From Paulinella micropora (lineage: Eukaryota; Cercozoa; Imbricatea; Euglyphida): 64,000 bases of DNA. Location of the stretch: assembly GCA_009731375.1 (NCBI GenBank), contig BJOX01000107.1, positions 32,534 through 96,533 of the forward strand. The letters are read 5' to 3'. Each line of letters begins with the position of its first letter. The stretch's first letter is position 1. Shown here piece after piece: positions 9,331 to 20,978 of this stretch. A program made the translations under genes and the position numbers. Under the pieces are notes generated by a model. The model ran no database searches and was not told the origin of the DNA. It saw nothing but the letters and a program-made list of their open reading frames with translations.

Positions 9331-12137
9331 AAAAGAAAGAAAGATACATAGATAGATTAGATAGACAAGATCGATACCCAGGGACGAAGACATCTCGGAG
9401 CAAGCCTGGGTGAAGCGGAAGATGTTGTCAATAAAGAGCAACACATCCTGGCCACGCTCGTCACGGAAATACTCAGCGATGGTCATACCTGGACATAGAG
9501 AGACCAACATCATGCATATTTAAAAAATATGTTTTAGAAGATAGCCTTGATGTGATAATTTACGGATGGCAAATAAATGAAAAGATGAGAATTCATTTTA
9601 CAAAGAAATAATTTGAGAGAGAGGGAGGGAGAGAGCAGGGTTACCAGTGAGGGCGACACGGGCACGGGCACCCGGAGGCTCGTTCATCTGTCCGTACACC
9701 AGCGCGGCCTAGATAACCAACATCACACACTTTTGAGTGTGACAAGATCAAGGACAAAAACAGCAAAAGTGACAATAATAATAATAATAATTAATAATAA
9801 CCTTGGAGTCCGTGGGCTTTTCCAGACTGATGACACCGTACTCAATCATTTCAGTCCACAGCTCGGTACCCTCACGAGTACGCTCACCGACACCGGCGAA
9901 CACCGAGTAACCGCCTACAGACAGAACATTACATTAAATTGCACATTACAATGTGACACATTTACATTATATTAACATCTCATTTGTTCATACTCACATT
10001 CATGCTGCATCATTCAAACACAGATCACTCACCGTGGTGACGGGCCACGGCGTTAATCAGCTCCATGATCAGCACAGTCTTACCGACACCGGCACCGCCG
10101 AACAGACCGACCTTACCACCCTGCACGCGTACGGACATAAATGAACAAGTGAAAGAATGAATGAATAAATAAATAAATAAATAAAAATTTTAAAGATGAA
10201 AATACATTCATATATAAAAACAAACTTAGATACCTTCTGGTAGGGGCACATCAAGTCGACGACCTTGATACCGACCGACAAGTGGTCTCCAGGCTCACCT
10301 GCCAGTGATGCATGATGATGAGAGTGGTGGTGATGGTGAATAGCACTAATAATAATAATTCTCGCAAATTTTCTGTGGTAATGGCAACAAAACAAAATCG
10401 TTCCTTCTTTTTCATACTTACAGGGCAGCATACATGAAAAGAGAATATACTACGAGATATAATGATACAGAGATTAGATTACCCTGCTGAGCCAGAGTGG
10501 GGGGGTCACGGTGAATGGACCAGCGAGTCTTGAACGGAATGGGACCTGCACACAAGATAACACAAACAAAAACAGCGGCGTTCAGAGACTTTTCGTACAC
10601 ATTCAAAAACAAATTAAAACGACTATTCCATAATCTCCTTTGTAACACGATCTCTCCCTCTCCCCCTTTCCGTACTGTAGTGAGTGTCCTCCAAGCTCAA
10701 CACACAACCCCCCCCCCCACACACACACGTTTTGTTATTTGTTTACTATATTATCACACATACAATACTCGCATATCATTATTATTATCATCATCATTAT
10801 TATTAACAAATATGGGTGCGTGAGGAAAGTAGTTTGTAATAGCGTGGAGTACTTTTGTTTCTCTATCCCTCTCTGCCTCCCCCCCCCCCCCCTCNNNNNN
10901 NNNNNNNNNNNNNNNNNNNNNNNNNNNNNNNNNNNNNNNNNNNNNNNNNNNNNNNNNNNNNNNNNNNNNNNNCCCCCCCCCCCCCATCCGAACATGTGCC
11001 TGATCCTCTTACGTCACAATTTCACAAGGCGAGATTGGTTCTTTATGACATGAACAAAGAGATTACCCATCTCGTCGATAGGTTCACCTAGTACGTTCAT
11101 GACGCGGCCCAGAGTTTCTTCACCGACCGGCACCATCAGTTCGGCATGGACGGTCTTTACCACATCGCCGGTCTTAAGACCATCAGTAGTATCCAGAGCG
11201 ATGCAACGAACGACGTTGTCCTCCAACTGAGAGTGCACCTCGAGCACCAGACGGTGCACTTCGTCGGACGGGCATTCCAAGATCTCATGCACGGCAGGCA
11301 TCTTCTCACCATCATACATCTGCACATCGACGATGGCACCAGACACGGCCACGATGGCACCAGTCACAGGGAGAGCAGCACGCTCATCCAGGATCTCCTT
11401 CTTTTCGAGGACAATCTCGTCCTGCTTGATGGTGTTCAGATTCTTCAGGTAGTTAGCATGGTAGTCATCAACTTTCGCGGCCTGAGAGAAACAAGCTATG
11501 AAGTCAGAACAATGAAAAAGGTTTATCTACCCATTCTTCTTCGTTGAGACGACGGCGCCAGTTCTCGTTCTGAGGAATCTGGCCTGGGTACTAAACATTA
11601 AAAGAAAACTCATGAGAACTGATTGTTTAAAGTTCGTGTACCTCGGGAGGGGGAGACTTCAAAGGCACCTGGCCCTCCTTGGGGGAGGGATCAGCGGGGG
11701 AGCCGTAGTTCTTGATGAAGTTCTCGCGCCAAGTTTTGGCAGCCTGGATCTGGCCGAGCTTCTTAGCGTTGGCCTGGTCCTCCTCATGCAAAAACTTCTC
11801 GTCATGAGAGGAGTAGTAGCCGGCGTTCTTGGCACCACCTCCAGGCTTTTGCAGACCGTCATCAGACGCAAAGTGGCGCGTAGCTGGTGCACATGTACGG
11901 CAAACAAGGAGTCAATCAACACTGCAGATGATAGAGACTTAGGGATATAACAAGGGCAACTCAAGACTCACATAATTATAGACATTTCAAAGAACACCGT
12001 ACTAACTTATAAGAATTTTTTTATGTGCGTTGCAGGTTTTGCATGTTTGAATTCGACGGCAGACCTCCAACCGTTGCAAGGTTCGAGCGAGGCGCTTGCG
12101 AGCGTACGAATTTCGACGCCGAGCGAGCGAGACTCAT
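6722..12137 (-). CDS. atp2: Mitochondrial F1F0-ATP synthase subunit beta, 17 exons, extended at both ends
   Basis: Catalytic beta subunit of the F1 sector, matrix side of the inner mitochondrial membrane. Exons (minus): 12065-12137, 11642-11883, 11531-11590, 11067-11481, 10483-10545, 10234-10298, 10033-10120, 9802-9914, 9645-9708, 9378-9488, 8730-8817, 8363-8576, 8170-8259, 7915-7971, 7378-7488, 7076-7255, 6722-6970. They sum to 2,283 nt, all phases match, giving 760 residues. The start is the ATG that opens an Arg/Ser-rich presequence; RHF/AS at 27-31 is a typical processing site. Motifs: P-loop GGAGVGKT (314-321), GERTREG with catalytic Glu346, FIDNIFRF with Asp415, DELSEED (553-559). The conserved barrel starts only near 164, and the protein runs about 120 residues past the usual C-terminus, so both extensions are unusual. 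The 5' boundary of exon 1 in the transcript is unknown. Confidence 0.95.
7582..7852 (-). repeat. Two degenerate copies of the 3' end of ATP synthase exon 14 in the next intron
   Basis: Intron 14 holds two pieces resembling the last 25 nt of exon 14, which encodes SQPFVVAE before its GT donor. The piece ending at 7582 reads SQPVVMAW followed by GTAAAT; 18 of 25 positions match. The piece at about 7827-7851 reads SPFMVA and runs into the gap at 7620-7826; again about 18 of 25 match. Canonical splicing (7915 to 7488) skips both and gives the family-typical junction AE-AFTG. Confidence 0.5.
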
Positions 12138-12626
12138 GTCGGCTGTCAGCACAGAAGTTGCAAAAGGTTACAACGATTTTCTTAAGTGCAAAAAGCCAGC
12201 TTGTGGAGCTTGAAATGCAAAACTTAAGACCAAATCAAAGCGAAACGCAAAAAGGAAAGGACTTTTGGGTCTGGCACGACATTCACATTTTAACCCTGCA
12301 TCCAAACAACTTCCTGAACCAAGTGCTTACAATATGTCAGATGCGAACGACAGCCATCAGAAGTGGTGAGGGCAGAAAAGCTTTATCGAAACAAACGCGG
12401 AAGGTTTTGCTTGAATGGCTTTTTGCAGGGGTGAAGTGCCAATGAGCGTCCGGCCAAAAGGATAAAAGAAAAATTGGGAGATTTCGCGGTGAACGGACTT
12501 GAAACAAGAAAAACACTTCGATCACATGGGCTCAGAAGAAAAAATGATGGCAGGTGCCACCTGGACCCTCCAAACACCAGAAAAAACAACGTAAAACCCG
12601 GATAATGTGGGAAAAACAAAGTTTCA
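12138..12626. other. Spacer between atp2 and the retroelement island
   Basis: This should hold the atp2 promoter on the minus strand. I see no TATA-like box I would defend and no other gene. Confidence 0.4.
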
Positions 12627-12688
12627 AGTGTAGTAGCTATCATAGATTGCTTTATTAATATTAGTGGTCTAACAGGTTATGGAGCCTT
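12627..12688 (+). mobile_element. 3' end of a truncated 5' LTR, followed by a primer-binding-like site
   Basis: Positions 12627-12674 match the last 48 bp of the complete LTR at 33259-33460 with one mismatch and end in GGTCTAACA. The rest of the LTR is missing. Directly after it, GGTTATGGAGCC resembles the initiator-tRNA-Met primer site used by copia elements. This marks the left border of the retroelement island. Confidence 0.75.
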
Positions 12689-12977
12689 GATTAGTGAACT
12701 CTGCGCTAGCGACTTTAATCAAGTGCACTTCGTCTGAAAAGAGAGGCAGTAGGCCTTCAACAGAAAAGTGCAAAGGACGACGTGCGACAGGCAGTCGAAT
12801 CTGTACAGTGGGTAGACCGGAGGTACCCACCCCAGAACGTGTCTCGTGGCTAGACAGCATAGCACAGATACACCAACACACTACATTCCTAATAATAATA
12901 TCCACTTTTCTACTTAACCGTAGGAATTCATTGATAGTCGAGACTAACTCCTATCTTCCGCACTTTGGTCCAATAAC
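12689..12977 (+). other. Leader of the copia-2 element
   Basis: Non-coding sequence between the primer-binding-like site and the first gag codon. No specific signal was recognised. Confidence 0.4.
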
Positions 12978-14439
12978 ATGGCTTACACCATGTTTGGGAC
13001 ACCGTTAAACAAAGGGTTTAAAGTGGATCCACCACCATTTAATAGTAAAGACCCGGACTGGGACAGCTGGGAGTACGGGTTCTTAGCTACAATGGCGGTT
13101 TATGATCCCCTAGCGATAGGTGAATTACCCCCCCCACAAGAAACACCCTTTGTATTTGCAAGCAAAGCAGGCAAACGTCTTTGACCCCCCTGACACACCT
13201 CCTAACGAGCCTTACATGTCTCCTGAGCCGGAAGGAGAAGACAAAAACACGGGTCAAGGGAAAAAGGCAAAGTCTGCAAAGGTTAAAAAAGAGGATAATG
13301 AGCCCTCCCCACCTGAAACAGTCGAGTCCTCACCCGTCAAAGTAGAACAGAAAAGCAGTTCAAAAGTGAGCACAGCACCACCTGTTGTTTCATCTGCATC
13401 ACAACCTGCTGTCAACAGAGCTACATCGGCAATGCCCGTTCTGACAGCTGAATCTAAACCTCACCCTCTACTTGCACCTCTGTCAACTGACACATACTAC
13501 CGACAGCTAGAGGAGAGAAGAAAGATGAAGAGCAAACGTTTCATATTCATTCTTTTAATTCAGTCTTGTAACAAGGATAGGGAGGCTATGTCAGTTATTA
13601 GGACAGCAGGTGCTGATGGGGTTGAGTGTTTCATGGCACTCCGAAAGAGATATGGGGGACTCGATTTGGTTAGGTGGAATGAGCGTCAAGACTTTCTTGA
13701 CTATTCTTACCCCAAAAGGATCCCAGACGTGAGGCCATGGCTTACTGCTTTCCAAACCCATATGGCTGATCAGGAAGGAGTCATGAAAATGCCTTATCCT
13801 GAGCTAGTCAAGATTGAGATGGTGATGAAGAAGCTTGAACATTTGACAGAGTTTGACAGCTATCGTAACAAGATAACAAGCTTTCTCCCTGAAGAACGAC
13901 CTGGTTGGGCGTCGTTCATCAAAGTAATTGAGCAAATAGCCCAGACAGAAGAGTCTAAGACTAAGATGAAAAAGCTATATGCTTCAGGGGGAGGATTCCG
14001 TACATCTTCTTCCAAATCCCACTCTGGGTCAGGGACACGCAATGATCCTATTTCGGTCAATCTAGTGGGTAACCAAACAGTTAGGACACCTCTAACATAA
14101 CGTTGTTACAACTGTCGGGGAGATCACCAGATAAAAATTTGTATTGTCCCGTGCAACCTCCCCGAATGCCCACGTGATGGACACGTCCCTGTGAATTGCC
14201 TCGTTAGGAGAAAGGCAGCAAGGATAGTCAATCTGGCCAAAGGAGTAGGCGAACTAACTCTTAAGGACAAGGATAAGACTAAGACAAGCAACACAGGGAG
14301 GAGAAGAAAGATGAGAAGACAGAAGGAAGGAGGGAGCAAGGAGAAGAGAAAGCTGAAGGCTGCAGACTTCATTAAAAAGAGGAAGACAAAGACTATTAGT
14401 CTGAACGCAGGAGGCGGACTTCTCTTCTTCTGGATCTGA
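12978..14439 (+). pseudogene. Copia-2 gag with CCHC zinc knuckle
   Basis: The coat-protein gene opens with MAYTMFGTPLNKGF at 12978. The frame shifts near the C8 run at about 13128-13135, and the second frame runs to TAA at 14098-14100. The middle is a Pro/Ser/Lys-rich linker; the helical gag core follows (RWNERQDFLDYSYPKR, about 13670-13720). Directly after the stop, in the same frame, is the zinc knuckle CYNCRGDHQIKIC (CX2CX3HX4C, 14104-14142), then a second Cys/His cluster and a Lys/Arg-rich tail ending at 14437-14439. The stop and shift mark it as inactive. Confidence 0.8.
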
Positions 14440-16146
14440 AGAAGAAGGAGAGGAGTCTGAAGCTCACAATTCAGATGAAGAGTCTTCCAGTCTTGAAGAA
14501 GAAGAAGGAGAAGAGGGAGTAGGGGAGGTAGGTTACATCAATCACATGGATGAGCATAAACATGATGGCGAAAGAGGAAACGGATGAAGAAGAAACCAAC
14601 CTCACAACCAGCACCACCCCACCCTCTTCCTCCTTTAGTTCACAAGCTGCGCCACCTCACGCATCTGTTATGAGAGATGAGAAGAAAAGAGAGAGTAACG
14701 TACAAACACACGACATATACACTCTTTCCTCTATCTCACGTTCACAATCCATTCCCCCCTTGAAGGACAACCCATTTGTCACCTCACTCGACATGGCTGG
14801 CGATCCCACACCTCTAGGGGTCATCTACCCTATGGAGGATGGATGGGGCCTCAGACGTGTCGAGGGAGCTTACAGAAAGGTTCTGATGAAAACCCGGACA
14901 ACCACATCTAACCATTTACGGGAAGAACCAGGTCCGTTAATCAACCTATGGGCAAAACCAGTAAGGGAGAGCACACTTGCGGTTTCTGCTGCTAAAAAGT
15001 GTGAAGGGTTCAACCGGGGTGGGGTGGTGTTCTTGGAAGCTTGGGGCCGCTCGGACAAATAGAGCAAGTGCTATATGTGTTCAAAGGATGGGAACCCACG
15101 GGAATGATTTTTGCTCACATCTCATTGCCGCAGAGCAGACTAGGGGAGACATTTTGGCCACCATTAGGGCACAATTGAATAGGGGGACCATTCCCCTTGA
15201 GGGTACCCTTATGCTAGCCCCTATGGAATGGGTCATGAGGGAGTGGACCAGAAAACCCCCTAACACACCACCCACCAGCTCATCCTCGCATAGTTATGCT
15301 CCCACTTACAGTACAGGTGCTGCATCTTCCTCTCCCACAAGCCAGACACTCTCTACTTCAACTGTACAACGTCCAAACTCAAATACAGAAAAGAGTAAAG
15401 ACGTTGAGGTTGCAGTAGAGGGAACCCCTCAGGCAAGTGAGAGAAAAAGAGAGAGGAGTGAGGGGGAGGCAATGCCTGAGGGAGATGGTGATGATGATGC
15501 CTCCTATGGTTCCCCCCAGAAGTTCTTCTCTCCCTCCACTCCTTCTACACAACATTCCCTCTCTGAACGAGAGATGAGTGGGAATGTTGGGGAAGGAGTG
15601 GAGGGGGAGATAAGAATAAGTAGAGAGGGAGTATCTGCCACCATCCCACGCCCCGCCATAAGTGAGTCGGTCCGAGGAATAGAAAGAGAGTTAGCAAGAT
15701 ATAGAGCAGAGACCGACCCAACTGTTGCGTGGCGTTGGGATGAGGGGAAGATGATGATTGTCGGAGGGAACGGGGAGATACCAGCTTTAGAGGAAATAAA
15801 GAGACTGGTAGCAGTTCTCGCTGACGGGGCAAGGGGATTAGAGGTGCGAGATTCCCTTATCACTGGAAGTAATGGAGAGGTCTATGAGTTTTACATGGAC
15901 CTCTGCATTGACATCCAGGAATTCATCATCTCCATTGCATATAGATATGAAAATCTTTTTGCGAGAAGGTTAGTTGCTTCATTTCCACACCTCAGAGCTC
16001 AGATGAATGAACGCATTGAACGATTGCAACGATTAGGGTTAGAGGACAGCAAACAAACTTTACCACCCTCACGTTCAAACACTTCACCTCCACCTCCTGA
16101 TAAACAGTGTGTCATCATGATGCATGAGAGAGAGAGGAAGACGTGA
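14404..16146 (+). pseudogene. Extra, unrecognised region between gag and protease of copia-2
   Basis: About 580 codons separate the zinc knuckle from the protease, spread over several frames: an acidic Glu/Ser tract (about 14430-14590), an open frame at 14550-15062, and one at 14977-16146. The last has a Ser/Thr/Pro-rich acidic linker and then a helical block from about 15650 (SVRGIERELARYRAE) to 16060. A CYMC...H...C cluster lies near 15070-15130 in another frame. I do not recognise a domain. Ordinary copia elements place the protease soon after the zinc knuckle. Confidence 0.5.
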
Positions 16147-16682
16147 AAGATGAGCCTGAAAGGAAGACTAAAACCAAACCCGAGAAGGAGACAGCGGAGA
16201 TGGTGTGGGTAGATGATAGTGGTGCGAGTGAATCACAATCTCCCCATAAGGATGTGTTTGTCAGAATGAAACATGACCCCCAGAGGTTCAAGATCGCCAA
16301 AGGTAGCATTAAGACTGAGTACAAAGGAAAAGTTTTAATGAACCTTTCGGGAGCTAATCGGGAACCGGTACAAGTCTATGACTCACATACCACATACAAC
16401 CCTCACTTGGACTATGGTTTGGTTGCTACGTAAGCTTGGTTAAAACGTGGACTCGCAGTAGTTCATCAGAACAATCAAGTGGTCGTCTTGAAGTCCCCTA
16501 TTCGTATCGAAGAAGATCAGATCGTTGTGAGGGGCCGGTCCCTCCCAAACAATCTGTTCATGTTTGATCCGCCCGGGATGACTCCTCTTGATCCCAACAA
16601 GCGATATGAACCGGTACCGCTAGAAAAGCAGGATGTTAGGGTAGGGGGAGACGAAACATCTCCCTCTACCGTTTCATTCTGA
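16143..16682 (+). pseudogene. Copia-2 aspartic protease and pre-integrase segment
   Basis: The protease is recognised by VWVDDSGAS (about 16203-16229), the D-S-G active-site motif of copia proteases. TAA at 16432-16434 interrupts it. The same frame then gives a pre-integrase segment (SLPNNLFMFDPPGM) and stops at TGA 16680-16682. The tandem array breakpoint (16654) lies inside this segment. Confidence 0.8.
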
Positions 16683-18488
16683 CTCCTCCCCCGTCAACCT
16701 GCTCAATCATCGATTCTCCCTATCTACCTCGATGTCTATTGTGATGAATCCCCCTGCATTTGCGGCTGGAGATGTCACGAGGGTAAATCATATGTCCCTT
16801 TCTCCTTTGAGACGGACAATGAAAAGGGAGAATGTCGTCTTCAAGGTTTAGATTGTTGTCTTGTCCAACACGATGATACATGTGTCCATACCTCACGCAC
16901 ACACGAACACGACGTCAATTGCGACATGACAAAAGCTCTAAATCCCGTTGTCAGACCCACACATAATGAACACATTCACGCCACCGTTTTCCACCGCATG
17001 TGTAAGCATAGAGGGGTGAAAGCTATGGAGAGAATGGCCAATTATATGGGGGTGAAGATAGTTGGAGCAGGGTAGCGGGAGAGGATCATGAAATGTGAGT
17101 ACTGCTTGCGTAATAAAATAAAGAAAGCACCACATTTCCACAAAAACCATCACCTAATTGAACGCCATTCCGGGACTCATATATCCTGGATACACAAAGA
17201 TGGTGGAATACAATTTCGTGGGATGGAAAGCGTTACAAATTTACGGTTAAATGTCTCGCTTCAAATTTTGAGCTCGACTACTACTTACGTCATAAGAATA
17301 AATTTTTCCCCTGTTTCGTTAAGGCAGTTATTAATACTTTCTTTGAGAGACATACGAATAGGAAGGTTATATTTATTACCTGTGATCAGGAGTATGGTCG
17401 TTATGAATGTTTTCAGGAGTGGGTTGAATTGAACCAACCTATTTTAATTGAGGCACCTACTGCCGAGAAACAGGTTGTCTCTAAGGTTGAGAGGTCCCAT
17501 CAAACTAATGGTGGGCCCGCAAGAGCTATGCTCAGTGATGCTGAACTCCCTCCGAAATTTTGGACGGAGATGGAGAAGAACGCCACTTATTTCAACAACC
17601 TCCTCCCGATTGCAAAAGGGTCCTTTAAGGGCCGAGGTCATTCACCGCCGGAAACCCTACCTACATCACCTCCGCCCCACAGGTTGCGCCACCGTGATGA
17701 AGGTTAAGGCCCGGAGGGGAAAGGGTGAGAGGGGGAAGAAAGTTATCTTTTTAGGGTATGAACGTAACACTGGATATTACCGGGTTTATGATCCGGTTGC
17801 GCGGGTAATACACGGTAATGTCCGGGATGTTATGTTTAATGTATGGAAGTTGGGTAAACGAGAGGCTTCTAAAACCCTCGAAGGAACAGCAGACGTGGAT
17901 ATGTTTTCGGTCGAATGGAAATCGACCACGCCCTCTGCTGTTCTACCCTATGACAACACAACACCCAAAAAGACAGTTAGCTTCGAAGTACCAGTAACTA
18001 CATCTAATGCATCTGCCTCACCTGCTGTACTTGCCCCTAGTGATAGTGAAAGTACTAAGAATGCTCCCACTACATCTTTGACATCCCAAGGACAGGAGAG
18101 TGATGATGACTCTGAGGTCGCTGCCAACATTATTAGTGACAGTGATGAAGAGAATGTCGCTTCCCCAAGTCACGACTTCAGCAATCTCCCTAAACTTATT
18201 CCCCCTTCTCCGTCCTCACAGAATTGGAGTATAGGTCAGTGGGAGAAAGATAAGTGTGTCATGGTAGTGGGGAAGAGGGGGAGAAAATTTAAATCTAACT
18301 TGTCCGGGAAAGTCATCCAGATACCGGCCCGGGCGTTCGGGGAAGAGTGGGCTAAGACCACATATGGCGATAAATGGGACTCTACTGAAAGGGAGTTACT
18401 CTTCACCCATCTGCTCCCGTTGTCAGGAAGTCTAAGAGATTTCCAGCCCACATTGTTAGATTTGATGATGGGGCTACGGAGAAAATAA
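16683..18488 (+). pseudogene. Copia-2 integrase and linker region (copy A)
   Basis: The zinc-binding N-domain has His residues at about 16960-17020 and CEYC at about 17097; TAG at 17073-17075 interrupts it. After a frameshift near 17175 the catalytic core follows, with DTQRWWNTISWDGKRY, CDQEYGRYE (second Asp, about 17385) and VERSHQTNGG (Glu, about 17490), so the D,D-35-E triad seems present. After another shift near 17650 the C-terminal part is in the frame 17448-18488 (KKVIFLGYERNTGYYRVYDP), then an acidic Ser-rich linker and a block with AFGEEWAKTTYGDKW near 18330. Confidence 0.85.
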
Positions 18489-18545
18489 TAGATTCTGAAA
18501 TCCTGAAGTACGAGATTCCAGGGGGAGCAGTTCCCCTGGGTCCTG
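18418..18545 (+). other. Conserved module between integrase and RT (HIVRFDDG...DSEILKY)
   Basis: In the frame that continues into the RT, the segment RFPAHIVRFDDG is followed by IIDSEILKYEI. A diverged copy with THIVKFEDEEE and LNSEILKYSV is present on the minus strand at about 32851-33000 and belongs to another copia family. The pattern of an aromatic-rich strand followed by V-x-F-D-D-G recalls Tudor-like folds, but that is only an inference. Confidence 0.4.
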
Positions 18546-20544
18546 TGCAGCAGCCTATTATTGAACCGGCACGCCCCGATCCCAACGTAACCAGCGAATT
18601 CGGCCATGCCGAGGGGGAGAGAAAGGAGATAGCTGCTGAAAAAGACAAACACCTCCCAGGGTTGAGATCTCATGAGCAAGGAAATATTTCTCTGGAGAAT
18701 ATCATCCTCGGGGGAAGAACCAGAAACAAACACATATCGGTCTGCGCGAAAGAAGAAAGGACAGATTATTGTCTGATTACAGAGCAAATTTCGGAATTCC
18801 CCGTTGTGCAAAAACCGAAAGATAGGAGACAAGCGCGAGAGACAGAAGTTAGACAGCAGGAAGAGCTGCATGCTTTCGAATGGAGAGAGGAGAGCGAGGC
18901 GATAAGATCAGGCACGCCTATCATTCCTTTGAAATGGATAGATACAATAAAACAGCAAGGGACGAAAGATGAGTACCACAAAGCTAGAATCACCTTGAAA
19001 GGAGATCTCCTGAAAGCGGGGCTACAATATGATCCAAAACGCACATACTCACCCACTGTCCATCATCGCACTATTCTTCTCATCATCGCCTATGCTGCTT
19101 GCTTTGGTATTGATCTATGGCTTATCGACTTTACTACTGCATATTTACATGCCAAAATGCCATATGATATATATGTCAAACCACCTCCAGGGTTTGAGAG
19201 AGAAGGCTTCCTCTGGCTTCTTAGGAAGGCTCTTTATGGGCATCCTGAAGCAGGGAGACTTTGGTACGACTTAATGTCAAGGGAGCTTATCGGGAAGCAA
19301 GCCTTTGTTACCTTCTCTCTCGACCGGGCATCCTTTATCAAGCACGCTAGGAACCCCATAAATACGCAGCTCCTCTCATTCCATGTTGACGATGGTCTTC
19401 ACGCCGCTGAAGAAGCCAAGCATATTAGCCTAGTTGAGAGTATGAAGAAGCATGGCTTTAGGTGTAAAAACCTAGGGAAGGCCACGAAGTTCAAAAACAT
19501 CCAGATAGTCCAGTCTGGAAAAGGGATTTTATTACACCAACGAAAGTATGAACTGCTCATCTTTAACGAGTTAGATTATATGAAGGAGGTGCCCTCCAAA
19601 ACCCCTTTTACCGCTGAGAACCCTGCCCCCCTGAAAGTCGGACATCGCCTGCTCAAGTACGATCTCAGATGCTTAATAGGCATGCTTATCTTTCTTGCTG
19701 TCCATACCCGCCCTCTCTTAATCTGTCCGCTGAGTATTGCTGCGAAACAGCAAGTTCCGTCTCCCGAAATCTCGTATGCCATGTCCATCGCATGTTCTTG
19801 TGGCTATTGACCCCCCGAGCCCTATATTTCAGACGAGGCGATAGGAGGCTGATCAAGATGCTGAGTCAGAACGAAGGGTTTACGATCCCCAAGCCCCCTA
19901 AGTCTTGGAAACCGGCGGAAGGTTCATCGGCTGCCAAAAAGGCACTTGAACTTTACCCGTGTGAAGCCGAGGAGATCAATTCTTTCAGTGTCCCCGTTAT
20001 CGCTAACGTAGGAAGACTGATAGACGAACACCCACTTGTGGGGTACGTCGACTCAGATTTTGCGGGAGAAAAGGTTACAAGGAAATCGCGTTCCGGGTAT
20101 ATCATTCTATTTAACGGGGCACCAATTGCTTGGTTTTCCAAACTCCAGACTGTCATAGCTCAGTCCACACTCGAATCGGAAACCGTCTCAGCTAATGAAG
20201 CCGTAAGGGAGTTGCTTGCGTTAAGACAGTCCCTCCGTGACATCGGTTTGCCCATAAGAGGTTTCACCCCTTTGTTCGATGACAATGAGGGGCCTATCAT
20301 CCTCTCAGAAAGGGGGTTAGGGGAGTCAAGAACCAAACATATCGACGTTAGGTACCACCTACTCGAGAAGTTGGTTAAGGCGGGAGTTGTCAAGATGTTC
20401 CGGGTGCCGACAGAGGAAAACATTGCGGACTTATTCACCAAAATAAATTTCACGTATGAAAGATTTAATTATCTGGCTGATCAAATTTCGGTGAAGCTGG
20501 TGAAAGAATTTCTCGCGAAGTTCGGTGGTAAGATCACGTTGTAA
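18545..20544 (+). pseudogene. Copia-2 reverse transcriptase and RNase H (copy A)
   Basis: The RT is open from 18545 to 19810: PLKWIDTIKQQGTKDEYHKA, YSPTVHHRTILL, LIDFTTAYLHAKMPYDIYV, LYGHPEAGRLWYD and the catalytic SFHVDDGLHAA (about 19378-19410). A frameshift near 19805 leads into RNase H in the frame ending at 20542-20544, with VGYVDSDFAGE, AQSTLESE, LFDDNEGPI, TKHIDVRYH and ENIADLFTK. The D-E-D-D residues appear intact. The shift means no full polyprotein is made. Confidence 0.9.
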
Positions 20545-20978
20545 GTACCGGGCATTTCCCGCGCATACATTCACGCTATGATCGTTTGTAGTTGTATCTC
20601 CGGAAGCGAATCGTATTAATTTTCGTATATTATATTTCTCGCATACTGTACATTGAGGGGAGTGATATAGGTGTCCTGAGCACGATCGTGATGTCTAGTG
20701 TTTCCTGAGGCGTTATACCTCCTTATAGGAGACGAGGCAAGACGTGCCTGGACTTTTGACATTTATTTCTCCTCCCCCCTCATTAAGTTGTAACAATCAT
20801 TCAGTTGCATAATCTGGATAAGTTGAGGGGGAGATTGAGAAGCGCCCACGGTGGAGGCGAGGATCCGGACCCGACACCTCAATGTTGTAACTACTAGGTA
20901 GGTGCGTGTTCCCGTGCTATCGCAAGCTCGGGAACCCGCACTACCACCAAGTTAGTATTATTGTTTTTATTACGAATT
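20545..20978 (+). other. Post-pol non-coding part of the copia-2 unit
   Basis: It holds two polypurine-like runs, TTGAGGGGAG (about 20652) and GTTGAGGGGGAGA (about 20823), and a strong hairpin with arms GTTCCCG and CGGGAAC (about 20908-20935). Copies A, B and C are identical here; copy D differs by several substitutions and a 33-bp deletion just before the second purine run. Confidence 0.6.

Noticed and set aside
13120-13140. Programmed frameshift at the C8 run in gag
   Set aside because: The element has several other stops and shifts, so simple decay explains it.
17948-19056. Minus-strand open frames opposite copia-2 integrase and RT
   Set aside because: They mirror the coding strand of the retrotransposon and recur only because the unit is repeated.
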